Below are positions 14,963-21,875 of a stretch of DNA of 25,801 nucleotides, piece after piece. The stretch is taken from IMG/VR virus record IMGVR_UViG_3300001282_000061, positions 1-25,801 of that record. One strand, 5' to 3'. The notes below the pieces were generated by a model that saw nothing but the letters and a program-made list of their open reading frames with translations, had not been told where the DNA came from and did no database searches. Source of the DNA: a virus. Both the position numbers and the translations under genes were made by a program. Each line of letters begins with the position of its first letter. The first letter of the stretch is position 1.

Positions 14963-15109
14963 TTAACTTAATTTAATGACCATTGTAATAATGTTTGTAT
15001 TTTCAGGGTCAATGTGTGTTGCCAATATTTCAACCTTAAAACCTTGTTTTTCAAAATCTCTTATTTTACTTGAGATAGTTGTATCTATTCCGCTTATTCT
15101 TTCTATCAT
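14963..15109 (-). CDS. Small hypothetical protein, 48 aa
   Basis: Starts MIERISGIDTTISSKIRDFE and ends NIITMVIKLS. It fills the gap between the double co-chaperonin gene (3 bases upstream) and the VRR-NUC gene (2 bases downstream) in the same direction and without a gap, which argues it is real. Alternating hydrophobic residues suggest one helix and two strands. Function unknown. Confidence 0.6.
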   Translation of the reverse strand: MIERISGIDTTISSKIRDFEKQGFKVEILATHIDPENTNIITMVIKLS

Positions 15110-15112
15110 AAC

Positions 15113-15937
15113 TTAAAACATACTTTCTTTAACAACCACCCCTTGAACTAAATTTTTCTGAACTCTCCAATACCTTTTATTATTTAATGTTTCATGGTAT
15201 TCAAGTGGAATATCACAATGCTTGTCAATGATAATTTCATCTTGCCATTTTAGTCCCCTTGCTTCTTCATACACATCAATAAGATACCCTTCATTATCAC
15301 TTCCATTGTAGCATACTTTAACTTTTTTCTTATCTGTATTGCCTATGGATTTAGGAATTTCTAAAAACTTGCTTGTAATTTCTTTTTCAATTGGCTCTAC
15401 AAGCATATATCCATTGAGCATGATAATATTCCAAACATTTTTATCCTTGTCAACCGTTACTCCAAGCATTTCCATAGCATCCACAGAAATGTCCTTATCG
15501 TGGTTAAGTTCTTTGAATAACTCTATCTCCACATCTTTCCATTTTCTTTTTGCAAGGAATATTCTATCATACCCACAGAAGAAGTGTTCTTCACCATCAA
15601 CTTCTACAACCTTACCTGCTTCTTCAAAGGCAGACTTGTAGGCATTAAAGTGAATAATGACCTCATCACCTTTCCTAAGTTCCATAGTTGTTTTCCAATC
15701 CATGCTATTAGGTTTTGGCATAAGGTTACCTCTTTGGTTCCTTTCGGTAGAATATCCAAACACTAATCTTTCGGGAGTGGCTACTACTTCACATACAATA
15801 TTTGCATGTTTCTCTGGCTCAAAGGAAGTGTCTATTGCAAGGATTGTCCCTCCTTTAAGTTCTACCTTATCATTGTACTTCTTTACCTTTAATAAGACAT
15901 TGTTATTAAGGAGTTTTATTTTTTCTAAGTTTATCAT
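15113..15937 (-). CDS. Double GroES/Cpn10-like co-chaperonin
   Basis: 274 aa with two GroES-like halves. Half 1 (about residues 10-130): NNNVLLKV, then KGGTIL at 28-33 matching the GroES mobile-loop GG-IVL, a later KGDEVIIHF strand (89-97) and the closing YDRIFLAK (123-130). Half 2 (about 172-270): LNGYMLVEP, KFLEIP at 190-195 in the place of the loop, WQDEIIID (231-238) and a closing RVQKNLVQGVV. One GroES subunit is about 97 aa, so each half is a complete, slightly enlarged domain. The arrangement recalls plastid Cpn20 and differs from single-domain phage co-chaperonins such as T4 gp31. Likely role: help the host GroEL fold the capsid protein. Similarity is read by eye. Confidence 0.7.
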   Translation of the reverse strand: MINLEKIKLLNNNVLLKVKKYNDKVELKGGTILAIDTSFEPEKHANIVCEVVATPERLVFGYSTERNQRGNLMPKPNSMDWKTTMELRKGDEVIIHFNAYKSAFEEAGKVVEVDGEEHFFCGYDRIFLAKRKWKDVEIELFKELNHDKDISVDAMEMLGVTVDKDKNVWNIIMLNGYMLVEPIEKEITSKFLEIPKSIGNTDKKKVKVCYNGSDNEGYLIDVYEEARGLKWQDEIIIDKHCDIPLEYHETLNNKRYWRVQKNLVQGVVVKESMF

Positions 15938-15952
15938 TATTATTTATTTTTT

Positions 15953-16309
15953 TTACTTTTGACTTTTATATTCATTTCTAAAATAATCCCTTCTTAGTTC
16001 TACGCACTTAGGCTTTTGAACTCTATTTATCCAATCAACTGTATATTCATACCTTTCACAAAAATGATTGTAAGCAACCATATACTCTAAGTCCTTTATC
16101 ACACTATCCTCTCCAAACAAATAGTAGATAAATTCATTCTCAATAGAATACAATCTTCTAATAATATCATTTGTTTCAAACATGAATGTTCTTTTTTGTT
16201 CCCTGTTTACAGGAACTGCCCTTACAATATAATACCCCTCAAAAGGATATAATCTTGGGGTGAAATCAAATTGTTGTTGGCCTAATACTAACACTTCACC
16301 ACCTTCCAT
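15953..16309 (-). CDS. Hypothetical protein, 118 aa
   Basis: Starts MEGGEVLVLGQQQFDFTPRL. Rich in Tyr, Phe, Arg and Glu, probably compact alpha/beta; no motif recognised. Its start overlaps the end of the 139-aa gene by 22 bases, and it is followed by the co-chaperonin gene after 15 bases. Second gene of the late block. Confidence 0.65.
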   Translation of the reverse strand: MEGGEVLVLGQQQFDFTPRLYPFEGYYIVRAVPVNREQKRTFMFETNDIIRRLYSIENEFIYYLFGEDSVIKDLEYMVAYNHFCERYEYTVDWINRVQKPKCVELRRDYFRNEYKSQK

Positions 16310-16707
16310 CCTTTCTTACCCATCAAACACATTTTCTTTAAATCAAATTCACTAACTCCTTCATTATAGACACATGCAGTAGCAACATCCCCAAACAATC
16401 CTTTTGGCGTTAAGTACATTACTCTCTCTTTCCCCCTCGTTACTCTCCCTGCAAGTATCATACTCCCCTGCAATCCTTTATCCGAACTTAGCAAATCAAC
16501 ATACCATTTAGGCTGTCTAACTTCCCCTGCCAAAAATCCATATCCAGCAACACCCCTCTTACATCTTCTTAAAATATAATTATCATAAGTGTCATTTGCA
16601 ATGGCCGCCTCTACTAAATTCTTAAAAACCCCCCTTGGAGTAATATAATCCCCCATATACTTTGGATGACATACACCACGCTTTCTATTACTAATTTTTC
16701 TTTCCAT
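16288..16707 (-). CDS. Tandem-repeat putative DNA-binding protein, first late gene
   Basis: 139 aa built from two similar units: residues 21-58 (YITPRGVFKNLVEAAIAN....LRRCKRG..GYGF) and 98-137 (YLTPKGLFGDVATACVYN....LKKMCLMG..GWKVV). The TPxGxF...AA......Rxx pattern is like the small helix-turn-helix repeats (NUMOD/IENR-like) found in phage homing-endonuclease tails and free-standing phage proteins, so binding to DNA is likely. There is no nuclease domain here. As the first gene after the late promoter it could regulate late transcription. Many Cys residues (13, 49, 112, 127, 139) are present. The function is inferred. Confidence 0.65.
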   Translation of the reverse strand: MERKISNRKRGVCHPKYMGDYITPRGVFKNLVEAAIANDTYDNYILRRCKRGVAGYGFLAGEVRQPKWYVDLLSSDKGLQGSMILAGRVTRGKERVMYLTPKGLFGDVATACVYNEGVSEFDLKKMCLMGKKGWKVVKC

Positions 16708-16733
16708 GCCTATTTTCTTTCTAAATTATACGA

Positions 16734-16765
16734 CAAAATTAATACTTAAAAGTTATACGACAAAA
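16734..16765 (-). promoter_or_regulatory. Promoter of the leftward late block with twin TTTTGTCGTATAA boxes
   Basis: On the minus strand TTTTG (16765-16761), 19 bases, TAATTTTG (16741-16734): a full Bacteroidota promoter. Both elements are followed by TCGTATAA, so the -33 and -7 regions form a direct repeat TTTTGTCGTATAA. The first late ATG is at 16707. Confidence 0.65.
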
Positions 16766-16767
16766 TT

Positions 16768-16775
16768 TATTTTTG
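16768..16775 (+). promoter_or_regulatory. Candidate -7 element of the 61-aa HTH gene
   Basis: TATTTTTG, an exact TAnnTTTG, 31 bases before the ATG at 16807 and only 2 bases from the divergent late promoter. No clear -33 element. Regulators bound to the boxes next to it could affect both directions. Confidence 0.4.
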
Positions 16776-16806
16776 ATTATTTTTAAAATTTAATTACTTT
16801 TACATA

Positions 16807-16992
16807 ATGAAACACAATCCATTGTTCAAAAAATACAACCTATCACATGCAGACCTTGCAAGAATGCTTGGATCTAAAAACGAAACATCCTTCAAAAACT
16901 CATCAGCTCACAAAAGATACATGCAATTCTTTGAACAACTCGCCAATCATATCGAATCCGAAATCATTAAAAAGATAAAAGACGAACGATAA
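16807..16992 (+). CDS. Small putative HTH DNA-binding protein, 61 aa
   Basis: Starts MKHNPLFKKYNLSHADLARM. Residues about 10-35 (YNLSHADLARMLGSKNETSFKNS) have the spacing of a helix-turn-helix: first helix LSHADLARML, turn GSKNE, second helix TSFKNSSA. A second helical part, residues about 36-60, could mediate dimerisation. It is transcribed divergently from the late block and is the first plus-strand gene, a typical position for a Cro- or repressor-like switch protein. Alternative: a small nucleoid-type protein. Confidence 0.65.
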   Translation: MKHNPLFKKYNLSHADLARMLGSKNETSFKNSSAHKRYMQFFEQLANHIESEIIKKIKDER

Positions 16993-17375
16993 ATACCCTA
17001 AAATAACCCCAAAAACAACAATAAATATATCAACCCCTGAAAATTTGATACAAAACTAATTCATTGTTTGAAAATGCCAGTCCAAAATAACCCCAAAAAA
17101 CACCCTTTTACTAAACCCACCCCCTCACATATCCATTCTTAAAGATACTATTGTAGAAGGTAAGGGTTAATGAGGGTTGATTCTGGGAAGTGATTGTTTG
17201 GGAATGTGGCGTTTTAGAAATAGGTTAGAATGAGGTTATTGTGTAAATATGGCGTTTTTAAAGGGGATTGTAGGGAAGTAATCGCTTTTGCAGGAGTATG
17301 TGGCAGGTGATATATATGAATGCCATACGCCCCTGTACGAACCGAATCCGAATTTACGCAAGCCACCCCCTTAAA

Positions 17376-17407
17376 TTGTCACTTTTAACCCTATTTATTG
17401 TCGTATG
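17376..17407 (+). promoter_or_regulatory. Degenerate copy of the late-promoter repeat
   Basis: Reads TTGTC, ACTTTTAA, then TTGTCGTATG. The late promoter on the other strand has the same parts in the same order (TTGTC, ACTTTTAA, TTGTCGTATA) with 5 more bases between the first two. The -7 element is imperfect, so activity as a promoter is uncertain. Confidence 0.3.
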
Positions 17408-17744
17408 AAGCAGAATTTTAAGCGTTTTCACATGCAAGGGGAGTGTCGTATAATAGGCAATAGATCAAATCTACTTAACATAATATTAATTATAAGACAA
17501 AATTTGATACAATAAAATGATCATAAAAAGCCCTCCCCTATCGTTTTTTTAAGAAGTTGATGTATAAGCGTAAACCCTTGAAAATAAAGGGGATTAAACA
17601 GGCTTTTGTGCCTTCATAGGTATATGAATTGATACACCCGCTTGCAATTTCCTTTTAATACTGCAAATTTTCAAAAAAAATTCTTTCATAGTCCTAAATA
17701 GATAAGTTAGGGCAATCTAACTTTAAAAGTTTTGTTTATATAGC

Positions 17745-17752
17745 TATTTTTG
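17745..17752 (+). promoter_or_regulatory. Candidate -7 element giving a near-leaderless mRNA
   Basis: TATTTTTG, an exact TAnnTTTG, ends 5 bases before the ATG at 17758. Transcription would start at or next to the start codon, so the winged-helix gene may be translated from a leaderless message. Confidence 0.45.
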
Positions 17753-17757
17753 TTAGA

Positions 17758-18435
17758 ATGATAAAGAAAAATAACACCTATATAAAAACATTTAAACCTT
17801 TTGTAAGGAATAAAAAGAAATTAGAACAGTATGAAGAATATAACATACTCAGTAATGAAACAAAAGAAGCGTTGAGAGTATTACCGGCAAGAGTATTAAT
17901 ACTTACAAATGAAAAATTGAGAGAGTATGTATATAGGGATATAACACTAAAAGCAGAAATAAAAAAAAATAAAAATGAAGTCAAAATACTTTTAGGTTTT
18001 GCCCTTTGTCATTCGCTTGTCTTTCCTTCAGTAATTGAAGAAATAAAAAAAAATAAAAAACTAAATATTTTTAAGGGTTTAAATTATTACACTATTCATG
18101 TTTTTTTGTCTTGTTATGTTATAAGTACGAAATTTAAAGGGGTGATCCAACAAAAACAAATATTAAAATTTCAAGCAAATGAAATGCACGACTTAAGGAC
18201 AATAATTGAAGATCTTGTACACATTGGATATATAGAGCAATTAAACACACAACAAGTTTATTCAAAAACTGGTTTAGTTTCCGCCTCAAATAACAAGGGA
18301 ACATACGCAAGAAAAAACTATAGAATAAGTTTAAAAGGTCATGCAGAAATTGACAGATTTATAAAAATTTATACCACTTTGCACGAAAAAATGACAGAAA
18401 ATACCTTTTTACACGATTTTTTGACACTAAAATAA
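17758..18435 (+). CDS. Putative winged-helix regulator or replication initiator, 225 aa
   Basis: Starts MIKKNNTYIKTFKPFVRNKK. Very Lys-rich and helical in the first 120 residues. Residues about 128-200 look like a winged helix: QKQILKFQANEMHDLRTIIEDLVHIGYIEQL, a beta wing carrying KTGLVSASNNKGTYARKNYRISL, then KGHAEIDRFI, as in MarR-type domains. It directly follows the repeat-bearing non-coding region, which is where an initiator or an early regulator binding those repeats would be encoded. No nuclease or ATPase motif. Regulator is the safer reading; initiator is a second option. Confidence 0.6.
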   Translation: MIKKNNTYIKTFKPFVRNKKKLEQYEEYNILSNETKEALRVLPARVLILTNEKLREYVYRDITLKAEIKKNKNEVKILLGFALCHSLVFPSVIEEIKKNKKLNIFKGLNYYTIHVFLSCYVISTKFKGVIQQKQILKFQANEMHDLRTIIEDLVHIGYIEQLNTQQVYSKTGLVSASNNKGTYARKNYRISLKGHAEIDRFIKIYTTLHEKMTENTFLHDFLTLK

Positions 18436-18597
18436 ACCCCTTTTTTATATCTTTTTGTTACTTTTTACAAAGTATTTTAAAATTTATTTTATTGATATTC
18501 AGTAAGTTATAACAATTTGTTAAAATTTACAAAAATATTTCTTGTTTATATTATTAATATGTCGTAGAATTGTACCAACAATTTAGATATTCAATTT
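18436..18597 (+). promoter_or_regulatory. AT-rich intergenic region with TGTCGTAGA box
   Basis: 162 bases of very AT-rich DNA. TATTAATATGTCGTAGAA at 18553-18570 resembles the promoter end TATTAATTTTGTCGTAGAA before the SbcC-like gene, with a one-base deletion and a change in the -7 element. It probably carries the start site for the 114-aa gene at 18598. No hairpin terminator was seen after the winged-helix gene. Confidence 0.4.
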
Positions 18598-18942
18598 ATG
18601 AAACCAACAAAACAACAGTTAATTAACGCAATTAATAAAGTTAATGTAAGATCAAAAGCCGGATTAAACGACGACGACCAAGTTTTTAACATGTTTAAAA
18701 TTGCCAATTCTTTAAAAGGTTATTATGTACAGCCACTTTGGGACATTTACGAAATATGCACAGATGAAGAAAGATTAAATTTTTTATCTAATAAATACGG
18801 CTATTGGAGTAATGAAGTAAAACATTTTAATACAATACTAACTAAAAAAGCTAATATAGACTATATGCGTGCTTTAAATAGCAAACTAATAGAAGCAAAC
18901 AAGCAACACGAAAGAACAAGAATACAACCACAATTATTTTAA
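18598..18942 (+). CDS. Hypothetical early protein, 114 aa
   Basis: Starts MKPTKQQLINAINKVNVRSK. Helical, with a GYYVQPLWDIYEICTDEERLNFLS stretch at about residues 40-63. No motif recognised. First of a run of small plus-strand genes behind a candidate promoter. Confidence 0.65.
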   Translation: MKPTKQQLINAINKVNVRSKAGLNDDDQVFNMFKIANSLKGYYVQPLWDIYEICTDEERLNFLSNKYGYWSNEVKHFNTILTKKANIDYMRALNSKLIEANKQHERTRIQPQLF

Positions 18943-18977
18943 TACATCAATATAAACCAATTTAATAAAATATCAAT

Positions 18978-19637
18978 ATGAACAATTTAATCAACCAAAC
19001 AACAGAAAACGCAATCATTAACTTTAATTTATGGTTCGAAGAATTAAACAAAAAAACAGAAGTTAAAGAAATTTTAGACTTTTGGACTTTTAACACATTG
19101 ATCCCTAAAAGCAATAAAAAAGACTTAAGCAATATTAATGACTTAAAAGCCTATTTAATTGCACGCAAACAAAAAGCAACAGCAAAGCAACTTAAAAAAC
19201 AAATTGATTTTATTAATTTAGTTTTTAACACTACAAAAGAAATCGAAACAATATCTATTTCAGTAGAGTGGAAAAAGTCAAAAATGTGGGGCAATAATCC
19301 AACAGCAACAGTAAACGTAAATTTTAAAGACTTTACACGAAATATTTTTGTAGGTAAGGCTTCAGGCTGTGGATACGACAAAGAGAGTGCCGCAATAGCC
19401 GAAGCACTAAACCAATGCAATGAATTAAAAAAGCTTTTATATATGGTTAAAAACGAAAATGTAGAAGCAAAAAACCAAGATATTTTTGGTTATGGTGCCG
19501 GCTATGGACAATTACCATATTTTGAAAGTGGCGTGGGTACATCGTGTTATAATTCAATTTTTGAAAAAATAGGTTTTAATTTTAAAAAAACAGCGTGGGG
19601 AAAAACGTTTGATGTTTACCATGTAGAAAAAAAATAG
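18978..19637 (+). CDS. Hypothetical protein with conserved-looking Gly/Cys signature, 219 aa
   Basis: Starts MNNLINQTTENAIINFNLWF. The first ~85 residues are helical and Lys-rich. From about residue 95 there is a distinct domain: ISVEWKKSKMWGNNPTATVNV, then GKASGCGYDKESAAIAEALN at about 120-139, then GYGAGYGQLPYFESGVGTSC and a closing GKTFDVYHVEK. I recall similar domains in uncharacterised proteins of Bacteroidota phages and mobile elements, but no function is known to me. The N-terminal part may be a separate helical module. No catalytic assignment is justified. Confidence 0.65.
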   Translation: MNNLINQTTENAIINFNLWFEELNKKTEVKEILDFWTFNTLIPKSNKKDLSNINDLKAYLIARKQKATAKQLKKQIDFINLVFNTTKEIETISISVEWKKSKMWGNNPTATVNVNFKDFTRNIFVGKASGCGYDKESAAIAEALNQCNELKKLLYMVKNENVEAKNQDIFGYGAGYGQLPYFESGVGTSCYNSIFEKIGFNFKKTAWGKTFDVYHVEKK

Positions 19638-19656
19638 CAAGCAACCCCCTTCACAA

Positions 19657-19724
19657 CCTTTGCCCCTTCGACAGTAAAACGTCAAGGGGTTAAGGCAGTG
19701 AAAAAAAACAACAAATTTAATAGT
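19657..19724 (+). promoter_or_regulatory. Structured leader, copy 1
   Basis: Hairpin 19657-19695: CCTT, tg, CCCCTT, bulged c, GAC, loop AGTAAAAC, GTC, AAGGGG, tt, AAGG. It is followed by CAGTG, an A-run and AACAAATTTAATA up to the ATG at 19725. Copy 2 at 20609 has the same loop start AGTAAA and the same tail GGGGTTRAGGCAGT but a different stem that still pairs. Confidence 0.6.
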
Positions 19725-19955
19725 ATGAATCAATTTATTTTAAGAGAAAACGTATTAACAGACAATGTATTGTTAATAGCGGACAAAGGCAAAGTATTTA
19801 AAGGCAATTATATTGCTATTTTAAAAGAATACAAGTATCAAAACGCATGGAACGACAAAGAAACAATTTTAAAGTTTAGAAGCGAAAAAAGCCTATTAAA
19901 CTATTTAAGTAAAAATTACAATGATGAAGAACTGGAACAAATTATTTTAAATTAA
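19725..19955 (+). CDS. Hypothetical protein, 76 aa
   Basis: Starts MNQFILRENVLTDNVLLIAD. A GTG at 19698 would add nine residues, but it lies in the conserved leader motif, where copy 2 has a TAG, so the ATG is preferred. Small alpha/beta protein: beta-strands around DNVLLIADKGKVFKGNYIAIL, then a helix with a Leu/Asn/Glu-rich end. Function unknown. Preceded by the structured leader. Confidence 0.65.
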   Translation: MNQFILRENVLTDNVLLIADKGKVFKGNYIAILKEYKYQNAWNDKETILKFRSEKSLLNYLSKNYNDEELEQIILN

Positions 19956-19961
19956 TAAACC

Positions 19962-20120
19962 ATGACATTAAAAAAGTACACCACAGAAGAAAAAGCGCAC
20001 AACATTAATATTTCAATCATTCGAGTATTAAATAGCGTAAACCATACAGCAACCCAAAAAGCTCAAATTTGGTATAAACTTAAAAAAGCAAAAGAAACAA
20101 TTTTGAAATATAAATTATAA
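19962..20120 (+). CDS. Small hypothetical protein, 52 aa
   Basis: Starts MTLKKYTTEEKAHNINISII and ends KKAKETILKYKL. Six bases after the previous stop and four bases before the next ATG, in the same direction. Basic and helical, with no motif. Accepted because it fills an otherwise empty slot in a gapless row of small genes. Confidence 0.6.
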   Translation: MTLKKYTTEEKAHNINISIIRVLNSVNHTATQKAQIWYKLKKAKETILKYKL

Positions 20121-20124
20121 TATT

Positions 20125-20541
20125 ATGAAATTACATCCAAAGTTTAATATTTTAGATCCCTTCACTTATAGAGTATTGTGCAACTATATGACATACGAAA
20201 TACAAGAAACAAGCACAGCGACTTTAAAAACGGCTTTAAACGACCTAAAAAGCGCTTATAAACAATACTCAGACAATAGCAAAGCGGAAAATTTAAGCAC
20301 AGAGGCGAAAATATGGATCATTGAACATGAATTGAAGTTAAGAAGTAAAACGCAAATAGAATGTATTTTAAGTAAACAAGCACACAAGCCAAAAAAGTAT
20401 TTTTTAGAAAAAATTTGTCCAGCTTCAGAGCATCCAAAAAATGCAAATTATTTTGATACTTGTTACCTTGAAAACGGCTTTTTAATAGATATTTATAAAA
20501 CGCCCTCCGGTAAATTTTACGGCAAACCACCGAGAAATTAA
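20125..20541 (+). CDS. Hypothetical protein, 138 aa
   Basis: Starts MKLHPKFNILDPFTYRVLCN. The N-terminal ~85 residues are helical. The C-terminal part has KKYFLEKICPASEHPKNANYFDTCYLENGFLIDIYKTPSGKFYG, with two Cys and a short beta hairpin. Function unknown. Confidence 0.65.
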   Translation: MKLHPKFNILDPFTYRVLCNYMTYEIQETSTATLKTALNDLKSAYKQYSDNSKAENLSTEAKIWIIEHELKLRSKTQIECILSKQAHKPKKYFLEKICPASEHPKNANYFDTCYLENGFLIDIYKTPSGKFYGKPPRN

Positions 20542-20608
20542 AAAAGCAAATTATAACAACTAAAGACAATAGTTAAAAAAGTATTTCGTGTAGGTATTAA
20601 ATTGTCAA

Positions 20609-20681
20609 GCCGGCGCCCCCTTCAGTAAATTGGAGGGGGTTGAGGCAGTAGAAAAAAGTAACAATTTAATAAAAAAGTATT
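20609..20681 (+). promoter_or_regulatory. Structured leader, copy 2
   Basis: Hairpin 20609-20646: GCC, ggcg, CCCCCTTC, loop AGTAAATT, GGAGGGGG, ttga, GGC. The tail AGTAG, an A-run and AACAATTTAATA lead to the ATG at 20682. Same 8-base loop length and same downstream words as copy 1, while stem bases differ in a pairing-preserving way. Confidence 0.6.
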
Positions 20682-20837
20682 ATGAAAAAAGCAATATCAA
20701 ATTACATCTTCTTTTTAATAGTTGCAATTTCCTCCTTCTTAATAGGGGGAATTGTAACCAAAAAACTAATAGAAGAACGACTTAAAAAAGCAAATGCAAA
20801 CGAATATTTAATAAGAAAAGCAATTTATAACAGATAA
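20682..20837 (+). CDS. 51-aa single-pass membrane protein
   Basis: Starts MKKAISNYIFFLIVAISSFL. Residues about 8-25 are a transmembrane helix, followed by a charged cytoplasmic-looking helix (KKLIEERLKKANANEYLIRK). Preceded by the second structured leader and followed after 4 bases by the next gene. It could act at the inner membrane, for example in superinfection exclusion; this is a guess. Confidence 0.65.
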   Translation: MKKAISNYIFFLIVAISSFLIGGIVTKKLIEERLKKANANEYLIRKAIYNR

Positions 20838-20841
20838 TAAT

Positions 20842-21117
20842 ATGAACATACCTACATTTTACGACAGAAAATTATTGTCAAAAGTATTGTTTGAATACAT
20901 GACAGACGAACTTGACATGGAAAGCGCCTTAAAAATTGCCTCCTTAGATGACCTTTTATTTGCTCAATACTGCAAACAAACAATCATACATGCAGAAGCA
21001 AACGGATATATTAACGAAGTTAGACGACTAAAAAGCGTTTTTCTTAGTTTTAATGTACTTAAAAGTGGTTTGACCATACAATCCTACCAAAATAAACCAA
21101 ACTATCAACAGAATTAA
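20842..21117 (+). CDS. Hypothetical protein, 91 aa
   Basis: Starts MNIPTFYDRKLLSKVLFEYM. Acidic, helical N-terminal part (EYMTDELDMESALKIASLDDLLF) and a more basic C-terminus. The YMTDE stretch loosely resembles YMTYE in the 138-aa protein (residues about 21-25), as does the general N-terminal layout, so the two may be distant paralogues. Function unknown. Confidence 0.6.
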   Translation: MNIPTFYDRKLLSKVLFEYMTDELDMESALKIASLDDLLFAQYCKQTIIHAEANGYINEVRRLKSVFLSFNVLKSGLTIQSYQNKPNYQQN

Positions 21118-21132
21118 AATAAATAAGCAAAT

Positions 21133-21345
21133 ATGATGAATTTTAAAGAAGTCAAAACAGAAGCTCAAGAAGAATTGGAATTTTGTGTTAAACGCAGACA
21201 AGAATATTTAGAAGAACGAAAAGCAATTATTGAAGCATTGGAAGAATGCAATAAATTGATTTCCCATTCAGAGCAAAAGCAAACAGCATTAAATAAAATA
21301 ATTAACGCTATCAATGAATTAAACACAGAATCAACACAACCATGA
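21133..21345 (+). CDS. Coiled-coil protein, 70 aa
   Basis: Starts MMNFKEVKTEAQEELEFCVK. Almost entirely helical with heptad-like Leu/Ile spacing (residues about 8-65), Glu/Lys-rich. Its TGA overlaps the ATG of the next gene (ATGA), and both proteins are short coiled coils, so they may pair. Function unknown. Confidence 0.65.
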   Translation: MMNFKEVKTEAQEELEFCVKRRQEYLEERKAIIEALEECNKLISHSEQKQTALNKIINAINELNTESTQP

Positions 21346-21548
21346 CACAATTAATAATCTTAACACAGGAACAAATCCAGTTAGCACAAGAAAAAGCAGA
21401 ATTGCTTGATCTACTAATCGAATCAGTTGAAGAAAAAAGAAACCATGCGCAGAAAAATGCAGAAGGTATGGATGAAGTAATGTATCGAGCAAACGATATT
21501 CAAAAATCATTTGAAAGCATTTTAAACACACTCAATCTTTTAAAATAA
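21342..21548 (+). CDS. Coiled-coil protein, 68 aa
   Basis: Starts MTQLIILTQEQIQLAQEKAE. Single long amphipathic helix by appearance, with Leu at heptad-like spacing and a Leu-rich end (ILNTLNLLK). Translationally coupled to the preceding coiled-coil gene by ATGA. Function unknown; a heteromeric complex with its neighbour is a reasonable idea. Confidence 0.65.
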   Translation: MTQLIILTQEQIQLAQEKAELLDLLIESVEEKRNHAQKNAEGMDEVMYRANDIQKSFESILNTLNLLK

Positions 21549-21555
21549 AAAAGCC

Positions 21556-21873
21556 ATGACCAGAAAAAAAATCATCAGAGTAAAAATCAAAACAGTAGGG
21601 TATCTTAACTTAAAGACCTTACAATTTTTTAAGAGCAAAGCCGAATTTCTAATTTCCATTGAAAAAGCAAAATTGAGAGAGTTTAATAAAAAAGTCAGTA
21701 TTGAGAGCAAAGCCTTTTTAAAGATTTGCCTTTTAGAATTGAAACTCCAAAAAGCGAAATTGATAAAAGGATATTCATGGAGGAAGTCTTGCTTGTTAGC
21801 ATCTTGTAAGAATGCCATCAGAAAAGTGAAATTTGAATTAAGTAAAGATAGTAGAGAATTATTATTTAGTTAG
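21556..21873 (+). CDS. Very basic helical protein, 105 aa
   Basis: Starts MTRKKIIRVKIKTVGYLNLK. About a quarter of residues are Lys or Arg, spread over the whole protein, with alternating hydrophobics. High charge suggests nucleic-acid binding, but there is no motif. Followed by the 51-aa gene after 2 bases. Confidence 0.6.
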   Translation: MTRKKIIRVKIKTVGYLNLKTLQFFKSKAEFLISIEKAKLREFNKKVSIESKAFLKICLLELKLQKAKLIKGYSWRKSCLLASCKNAIRKVKFELSKDSRELLFS

Positions 21874-21875
21874 TT

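Larger units (their letters stand above)
16993..17757. other. 765-bp non-coding region, candidate origin/control region
   Basis: No plausible gene on either strand. Direct repeats: AAAATAACCCCAAAAA at 17000 and 17084; AAATTTGATACAA at 17041 and 17500; TGGCGTTTT at 17207 and 17250; GGGAAGTGATTG at 17185 with GGGAAGTAATCG at 17273. The plus strand is C-rich from about 17000 to 17130 and switches to G-rich from about 17155 to 17285. A hairpin lies at 17291-17335: CAGG, GTATG(t)GGC, a 17-base loop, GCCATAC, CCTG. TGTCGTAT boxes occur at 17399 and 17444, with a near copy on the minus strand at 17491-17504. Repeats plus skew switch at the divergence point fit a replication origin or master control region; this is inference. 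Confidence 0.5.

Noticed and set aside
17595-17615. Small AGGC/GCCT hairpin in the non-coding region, considered as a terminator
   Set aside because: Only 4 bp and no T-run follows; within the range expected by chance.
19698-19724. GTG start for the 76-aa protein
   Set aside because: The GTG is part of the GGCAGTR leader motif; the second leader copy has TAG at the same place and uses an ATG further down.
19657-20684. CRISPR-like or rho-independent terminator reading of the twin hairpins
   Set aside because: Only two copies 950 bases apart with genes between them, so no array; the bases after each stem are TTRAGGCAGT rather than a T-run, so not an intrinsic terminator on the plus strand.
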